A stretch of 17,361 nt of DNA from Syntrophomonas sp. UBA5288 (GTDB lineage Bacteria; Bacillota; Syntrophomonadia; Syntrophomonadales; Syntrophomonadaceae). The notes beneath the pieces are model-generated. The model did no database searches and was not told the DNA's origin. It worked only from the letters and a program-made list of their open reading frames with translations. The position numbers and the translations under genes are program-made. This document shows positions 13,041 to 17,361 of the stretch, one piece after another; within the stretch, counting starts at the first letter, position 1; each line of letters starts with the position of its first letter. The stretch is from contig DHSK01000024.1 of NCBI GenBank assembly GCA_002408445.1, forward strand, positions 1 to 17,361, written 5' to 3'.

Positions 13041-14777
13041 ATGAAAAGATTAATGATAGGGAATGAGGCTATCGCCCGGGGAGCATATGAGGCCGGGGCC
13101 ACGGTAGCTACTGCTTATCCCGGAACCCCCAGTACAGAAATCGTAAGTAATTTTGCGCGGAACGAAGGGGTTTATGCCGAATGGTCTCCCAATGAAAAAG
13201 TAGCGGTGGAAGTTGCGGCCGGCGCTTCAATTGGAGGAGCCCGGACCCTGGTGGCCATGAAACATGTAGGTGTCAATGTCGCGGCCGACCCACTGTATAC
13301 CTTTGCCTATACCGGGGTAACCGGCGGCCTGGTCATAGTATCAGCTGATGACCCGGGTATGCATTCCTCCCAAAATGAGCAGGACAACCGAGGATATGGA
13401 CGTTTTGCCAAAATACCGGTTATTGAGCCATCCGACAGCCAGGAAGCCAAGGATTTTACCAAATTGGCCTTCGATCTTAGCGAACAGTTTGATACTCCGG
13501 TCATGCTCAGGATAACCACCCGTCTGGCCCATTCACAGACATTGGTGGAAGAAGGGGAACGCCTTGCCATCCCTTTAAAAGAATATAAAAAAGATGCTCC
13601 CAAATATGTCATGCTGCCCGCATTTGCCCGGAGCCGACACATAGAAGTCGAGAAAAGAATGCAGGCTTTGGCAGAATATGCTGAAACTTCCGAATTAAAC
13701 CGGATAGAGTGGAACGATCCCGATTTAGGTATAATAACCAGCGGTGTCGTTTATCAGTATGTGAAAGAAGCATTGCCCGAAGCCTCCGTTCTAAAACTGG
13801 GAATGACGAATCCTTTGCCCATGGGCCTGATTAAAGAATTTGCTTCCAAAGTCAAACGTCTGGTAGTAATTGAAGAATTGGAACCGGTTATCGAAGAACA
13901 AATAAAAGCTCATGGCATCTCCTGTGAAGGTAAAGAATTATTCACCTTGCTGGGTGAATATAGCCCTGAATTACTGGAAACTGTATTCAAAGGTAAAAAA
14001 CCTGGCAGTTATGGCTTGGAATCGCAGATTCCGCCGCGCCCACCCCTCTTGTGTCCCGGCTGTCCTCATAGGGGAGTATTTTATACCCTTAATAAGATGA
14101 AACTCATTGTTACCGGAGATATAGGATGTTATACTCTCGGAGCATTAAGCCCCCTGGAAGGTATGGATACCTGCATCTGCATGGGCTCAAGTATCGGAGC
14201 ATCGATCGGCCTGGAAAAGGCTCGGGGAGAAAAATTTGCCAAACGGTTGGTCGCTGTCATAGGTGATTCCACCTTTGTGCATTCCGGTATAACACCTCTG
14301 ATTGATATGGTTTACAATCAAGGTACATCAACTGTCATTATCCTGGACAATGATACTACCGCGATGACCGGACATCAGGATCATCCGGCCACAGGCTTGA
14401 CCATAACCAAAGCTCCTACTAAAAAACTTGATATTGAGGCACTAGTCAAAGCAGTCGGAATACCCAATGTAAGAATCGTGGATCCACTGAATTTGCCACA
14501 ATTAAAAGAGGCGCTGGAAGAAGAATTAAAACGGCGGGAACCGTCGGTTATCATAGCCAAGCGACCCTGTGTTTTAATCAACAAGCAGAAAACAACGGAT
14601 AAATATTATGTTGACAGTGAACTCTGCAAAGGCTGCAAGTTATGTCTGAAAGTTGGCTGCACCGGTGTCAGCTTTATGGACCAGGAAAAAGTAGCAGTCA
14701 TGAATGATAATTGTGCAGGCTGCGGGCTCTGTCCCCAGGTTTGTACCTTCGATGCGATCAAGAGAGTGGAGGGATAA
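13041..14777 (+). CDS. iorA: Indolepyruvate:ferredoxin oxidoreductase, alpha subunit
   Basis: The product has 578 residues, with ATG 13041 after AAGGAGGAATATC. The order is the usual one for IorA. First comes a pyruvate:ferredoxin oxidoreductase-type pyrimidine-binding domain (1-160; AYPGTPSTEI, EWSPNEKVAVEVAAGAS), then a middle domain, then CPGCPHRG (338-345) and a thiamine diphosphate domain (GDS at 408-410 to N437). Two C-terminal [4Fe-4S] sites follow: C529, C532, C535, C540 and C558, C561, C564, C568. The enzyme oxidatively decarboxylates aryl-pyruvates from tryptophan, phenylalanine and tyrosine to aryl-acetyl-CoA and reduces ferredoxin; it is oxygen sensitive. The first cluster has CxxCxxCxxxxC rather than the second's CxxCxxCxxxC. 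It forms the complex with IorB, two bases downstream. Confidence 0.96.
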   Translation: MKRLMIGNEAIARGAYEAGATVATAYPGTPSTEIVSNFARNEGVYAEWSPNEKVAVEVAAGASIGGARTLVAMKHVGVNVAADPLYTFAYTGVTGGLVIVSADDPGMHSSQNEQDNRGYGRFAKIPVIEPSDSQEAKDFTKLAFDLSEQFDTPVMLRITTRLAHSQTLVEEGERLAIPLKEYKKDAPKYVMLPAFARSRHIEVEKRMQALAEYAETSELNRIEWNDPDLGIITSGVVYQYVKEALPEASVLKLGMTNPLPMGLIKEFASKVKRLVVIEELEPVIEEQIKAHGISCEGKELFTLLGEYSPELLETVFKGKKPGSYGLESQIPPRPPLLCPGCPHRGVFYTLNKMKLIVTGDIGCYTLGALSPLEGMDTCICMGSSIGASIGLEKARGEKFAKRLVAVIGDSTFVHSGITPLIDMVYNQGTSTVIILDNDTTAMTGHQDHPATGLTITKAPTKKLDIEALVKAVGIPNVRIVDPLNLPQLKEALEEELKRREPSVIIAKRPCVLINKQKTTDKYYVDSELCKGCKLCLKVGCTGVSFMDQEKVAVMNDNCAGCGLCPQVCTFDAIKRVEG

Positions 14778-14779
14778 CG

Positions 14780-15355
14780 ATGGGCAACCAGACCAATATA
14801 CTGATAGTGGGTGTAGGAGGACAGGGCACCCTGCTTACCAGTCGTATAATTGCCGATGTAGCCGTACAGCTCGGTTACGATGTAAAAGTATCTGAGATTC
14901 ATGGCATGGCCCAGCGCGGTGGAAGCGTGGTATCTCAGGTTAGATACGGTGATAAAATTTATTCTCCTATTATAAAAAAAGGAGATGCTGATATAATACT
15001 GGCCTTCGAAAAATTGGAAGCCGCACGTTGGCTCGATTATTTAAAACCGGATGGGATGGTAATAATAAATAATGAGAGGGTTAATCCTTTGCCGGTAATG
15101 AGCGGCAAAATGAAATACCCCGACGACATCCATGAAAAGGTAGGCGCTCTGGTGCCGGATACTATGATAATAGACGCCAGCACTATAGCGGAAAAATGCG
15201 GAAATCAGCGGGCAGCCAATGTAGTGCTGGTAGGTGTGTTGAGCCGGGTGATTGGCCTGCCGGTCGATGAGGTCAAGAAGGCTATTGAGCGTTTGGTACC
15301 TTCCAAAGCCCTGGAAATAAATTTGAAGGCTTTCCAGCAGGGCTTTTCCCATTAA
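14780..15355 (+). CDS. iorB: Indolepyruvate:ferredoxin oxidoreductase, beta subunit
   Basis: The product has 191 residues. ATG 14780 lies six bases after GGAGGG and two bases past the iorA stop; a longer frame starting inside iorA has no ribosome site. The sequence is the gamma-domain of 2-oxoacid:ferredoxin oxidoreductases: GVGGQGTLLTSRII (11-24), SEIHGMAQRGGSVVSQVRYG, and KKGDADIILAFEKLEAARW. It completes the (alpha-beta)2 complex with IorA, the domain binding CoA and supporting the reductive half-reaction. A terminator follows 20 bases after its stop. Confidence 0.95.
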   Translation: MGNQTNILIVGVGGQGTLLTSRIIADVAVQLGYDVKVSEIHGMAQRGGSVVSQVRYGDKIYSPIIKKGDADIILAFEKLEAARWLDYLKPDGMVIINNERVNPLPVMSGKMKYPDDIHEKVGALVPDTMIIDASTIAEKCGNQRAANVVLVGVLSRVIGLPVDEVKKAIERLVPSKALEINLKAFQQGFSH

Positions 15356-15375
15356 GATATTAATCAAAATTGCTT

Positions 15376-15408
15376 AAGGCGGAAAGCTTAGCTTTTTCGC
15401 CTTTTTTT
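15376..15408 (+). terminator. Rho-independent terminator after iorAB, in the leader of the rlmD-type gene
   Basis: AAGGCG (15376-15381) pairs with CGCCTT (15398-15403), with an inner AAAGC/GCTTT stem around TTA, followed by a seven-base T-run ending at 15408. The ribosome site GGAGGT of the next gene begins at the very next base, so the hairpin is both the end of iorAB and part of any leader reading into the methyltransferase gene. Confidence 0.85.
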
Positions 15409-15420
15409 GGAGGTAACGGC

Positions 15421-16680
15421 TTGCTGCAGTGTACAATTGAAGGCATCAGCCATCGGGGAGAAGGAGTAGCCCGGCCCGATGGGGTAGTGACCTTCATTCC
15501 CAACGCCATTCCGGGCGAAAAAGTATCGCTTGATATTATAGAAAAGAGCCGTCGTTTTCAACGTGCCCGCTTAATAGAGGTACTGGAACCTTCACCTCAC
15601 CGGGTGGAACCGCCCTGCCCCTATTATTTTGCCTGCGGGGGATGCTCCTATCAACATATAACTTATGCGGCCGAATTAGACTTTAAAAGACAGGTGGTCA
15701 GCGACAATCTCAAACACATTGGCGGCATTAACGGGGAAGTAAACCCGGTTAAAGGAATGCCTTCACCCTGGCGTTACCGCAACAAGGTAACTTTGCACCT
15801 GCAGAATATAAGGGGCGAAAATAGCCTGGGTTATTATCACCCCCAAAGCCACCGGCCCATTGCGATTGACAGATGTCTTTTAATCAGTCCGGCCATGGAA
15901 AACGTCTTGCAGGAATTGAGGGTTGTTTTAAAAAAGGTAGAAGCCTTACAGGGCCAGGTTATCATACGGCAGGATGCGCTTAATAACCTGTTAGTCCTGA
16001 TTCAAACCCGGTATTTAAACAGAGAGAGTCAGATTCAGATCAGCAATTCAATATCTGCCGCCAATCTACTATGGCAGGACGAAAAGGTCAAACTTCATAC
16101 CATTAAAGGTAATCCATGGCTGGAAGAAAGAATAGGGGAACTCAAGTATCGCCTTTCTCCTCTGGCTTTTTTTCAGGTCAACCGCCGGCAATGCCAAGTC
16201 CTTTATGACGAAGTTAAAACCATGGCACACCTGGCCCCATCCATGCGCGTGTTAGATGCCTATTGCGGAACCGGGACCATATCCCTGTATCTGGCCAGAG
16301 AGGCAGATTCAGTTTTGGGAGTGGAAGCCTTTGCACCCGCAGTTGAAGATGCCCGCATAAATGCCGGATTAAATAACATAAATAACTGCCGCTTCCAAGC
16401 CGCCCCCTGCGAAGTGCTCCTTCCTCAACTTGACCAAAATTTTGACCTAGTGGTGATCGATCCTCCCCGTGCCGGCTGCATGCCCCAGGTACTCGATGCC
16501 CTCATTCACAAAGCTCCTCCATCACTAATCTACGTTTCCTGCAATCCCGCCACCCTCGCCCGTGATCTTAAGATATTGACCGCTAATGGCTATAATATTA
16601 GTTCGGTTCAGCCCATCGACATGTTTCCCCGGACCCACCATGTCGAGACGGTCGTATTGATGTCGAGGGTGAAGGACTGA
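15421..16680 (+). CDS. rlmD: 23S rRNA (uracil-5-)-methyltransferase, RlmD/RlmCD type
   Basis: The product has 419 residues. I chose TTG 15421, seven bases after GGAGGT (15409-15414); an earlier in-frame TTG at 15370 would put translation through the terminator. An N-terminal TRAM domain (CTIEGISHRGEGVARPDGVVTFIP) comes first, then the [4Fe-4S] cysteines C66, C72, C75 (CPYYFACGGC) and C152. The AdoMet domain carries DAYCGTGTISLYLA, DPPRAGC and the catalytic cysteine in SCNPATLARDL (C374). These enzymes make 5-methyluridine in 23S rRNA (U1939, and U747 in Firmicutes where one RlmCD can do both). Which uridine this one modifies cannot be told here. It is not functionally linked to iorAB; the iorAB terminator lies in between. 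Confidence 0.94.
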   Translation: MLQCTIEGISHRGEGVARPDGVVTFIPNAIPGEKVSLDIIEKSRRFQRARLIEVLEPSPHRVEPPCPYYFACGGCSYQHITYAAELDFKRQVVSDNLKHIGGINGEVNPVKGMPSPWRYRNKVTLHLQNIRGENSLGYYHPQSHRPIAIDRCLLISPAMENVLQELRVVLKKVEALQGQVIIRQDALNNLLVLIQTRYLNRESQIQISNSISAANLLWQDEKVKLHTIKGNPWLEERIGELKYRLSPLAFFQVNRRQCQVLYDEVKTMAHLAPSMRVLDAYCGTGTISLYLAREADSVLGVEAFAPAVEDARINAGLNNINNCRFQAAPCEVLLPQLDQNFDLVVIDPPRAGCMPQVLDALIHKAPPSLIYVSCNPATLARDLKILTANGYNISSVQPIDMFPRTHHVETVVLMSRVKD

Positions 16681-16765
16681 GGTGTGAAAAAGTCCTGTAT
16701 TCATGCGATTTCCAGGGCTTCAGCCTCCAAATTCCAAGTGCCCATCCGGAGAGTAAAATTGCTCT

Positions 16766-16788
16766 GCGGGAACTTGTCCAATTCCCGC
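16766..16788 (+). terminator. Possible weak terminator after the rlmD-type gene
   Basis: GCGGGAA (16766-16772) pairs with TTCCCGC (16782-16788) around a nine-base loop, followed only by TTATGAC. There is no good T-tract. The rest of 16681-16895 holds no gene. The left end of an insertion sequence must lie in it, but I could not place it. Confidence 0.3.
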
Positions 16789-16895
16789 TTATGACAGGGT
16801 TGAGTTGTGCGATTATATCCTGAAGTCCCGAAAAATTATAGCTAGGTAAGCGCAGAACCTCGAATATAACTAATATTTTGAGATGGATAAATCTG

Positions 16896-16922
16896 CCCCA
16901 TAGATATATCTATGGAAGGGGG
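16896..16922 (+). promoter_or_regulatory. Palindrome before the transposase ribosome site
   Basis: CCATAGATATATCTATGG (16898-16915) is a perfect palindrome, directly followed by AAGGGGG (16916-16922), the ribosome site of the transposase. CC at 16896-16897 can add pairs with that G-run. If folded, the RNA would hide the site, a known way for insertion sequences to limit transposase synthesis from read-through transcripts. Confidence 0.5.
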
Positions 16923-17361
16923 ATTAGCTATGAGACGTGGGACACAGATCATTAATGGAGTTGAATACGTATATGAGGACTGTGCTTATTGGGACCCTGC
17001 TAAAAAGCGCGGTACCCACAAACGCAACTACATCGGCAAAAATGTTGACGGCAAATTTGTGCCGAATAAGAAATTTCGATTGCAGATGGAGCTTGATGCA
17101 GCTAAGGCTGCCGTTAAGCCGGGACCCGTACCAGCGCTGGAATGCCGCAGGACCTTTTACGGAGCAACTTACCTCTTGAATGCCATTAGCGAAAAGATAG
17201 GGGTCACCCAGGATTTAAAAGTCTGCTTTCCTGACAGCTATCATGAAATCCTGTCATTGGCCTACTTTCTGGTACTGGAGGAAAACTGCCCGCTGTATCG
17301 TTTTCGAAGATGGTCCGCTACCCATGAACACCCTTATGGCAGAGATATTCCTTCCCAGCGC
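16898..17361 (+). mobile_element. Left part of an insertion sequence
   Basis: This is the minimum visible extent: leader palindrome and transposase N-terminus. The left terminal inverted repeat lies somewhere between 16681 and 16898 and cannot be defined without the right end, which is outside the window. It belongs to the IS4/IS1634-like group, judged from the transposase. Confidence 0.75.
16930..17361 (+). CDS. IS4/IS1634-like DDE transposase, N-terminal part (cut by window end)
   Basis: The frame is open from ATG 16930, seven bases after AAGGGGG, to the last base: 144 residues with no stop. The translation begins MRRGTQIINGVEYVYEDCAY, continues with WDPAKKRGTHKRNYIGK and GKFVPNKKF, and later has YGATYLLNAISEKIG, FPDSYHEILSLAYFLVLE and DIPSQR. 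This string (YVYE...YWDxxKKR...K...YIGK..G.F.P, then the xYLLxxIxEKxG, FPDxYxEILxLAYxL, PSQR order) is the N-terminal region of full-length IS4/IS1634-type transposases, which cut and paste DNA with a DDE catalytic core. The catalytic core is beyond the window. No frameshift is seen so far, so the element may be intact. Confidence 0.88.
   Translation, partial: MRRGTQIINGVEYVYEDCAYWDPAKKRGTHKRNYIGKNVDGKFVPNKKFRLQMELDAAKAAVKPGPVPALECRRTFYGATYLLNAISEKIGVTQDLKVCFPDSYHEILSLAYFLVLEENCPLYRFRRWSATHEHPYGRDIPSQR

Noticed and set aside
14711..14779. Longer start for iorB inside iorA
   Set aside because: It has no ribosome site, and the extra residues are an out-of-frame reading of the iorA ferredoxin domain. 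ATG 14780 with GGAGGG is clearly better.
15370..15420. Longer start for the rRNA methyltransferase
   Set aside because: The added codons encode the terminator hairpin. The GGAGGT site lies after it.
16937..17179. 80-residue open frame on the plus strand near the right edge
   Set aside because: It is an out-of-frame reading of the transposase, whose own frame from 16930 stays open to the window end with family motifs.

Overview
The window looks like the chromosome of an anaerobic, spore-forming Firmicute, most like Syntrophomonas and its relatives (Clostridia). The reasons are a T-box riboswitch, strong GGAGG-type ribosome sites with frequent TTG starts, a DnaD-type primosome protein, a YyaC-type sporulation protease, a ferredoxin-dependent indolepyruvate oxidoreductase and a phasin-like protein. 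The genus is an inference from gene content; no 16S rRNA or other marker is present.

Left edge (1-980): the end of what appears to be an integrated mobile element. It holds tandem repeats (28-134), a small helix-turn-helix replication-type gene on the minus strand (134-460), a cluster of hairpins including two tandem minus-strand terminators (498-621), and a tRNA-Lys(CUU) gene with its own promoter and terminator. tRNA 3' ends are common integration targets and this one faces the element. Next come a phasin-like gene and an AarF/UbiB kinase-like gene (1175-3219), and a small unknown gene on the minus strand converging on them.

Middle (3576-7847): a promoter and T-box leader control a two-gene operon of an Lrp/AsnC regulator and a class I aminotransferase. 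After a hairpin that buries a Shine-Dalgarno site come an unknown 158-residue protein and a beta-CASP metallo-beta-lactamase-fold RNase. A separate unit (7983-10870) encodes a two-domain DnaD-like protein, a divergent DnaB-like helicase and a 100-residue unknown protein. This is the best candidate for an under-described system here.

Right part (11100-16680): a HisC-type aminotransferase overlaps functionally with a yyaC gene through an intercistronic hairpin. A REP-like inverted pair of palindromes follows, then iorA-iorB (indolepyruvate:ferredoxin oxidoreductase), then an RlmD-type 23S rRNA methyltransferase. The last 430 bases are the 5' part of an insertion-sequence transposase cut by the window end. 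Two aminotransferases plus IorAB suggest turnover of aromatic amino acids through aryl-pyruvates, with electrons passed to ferredoxin.
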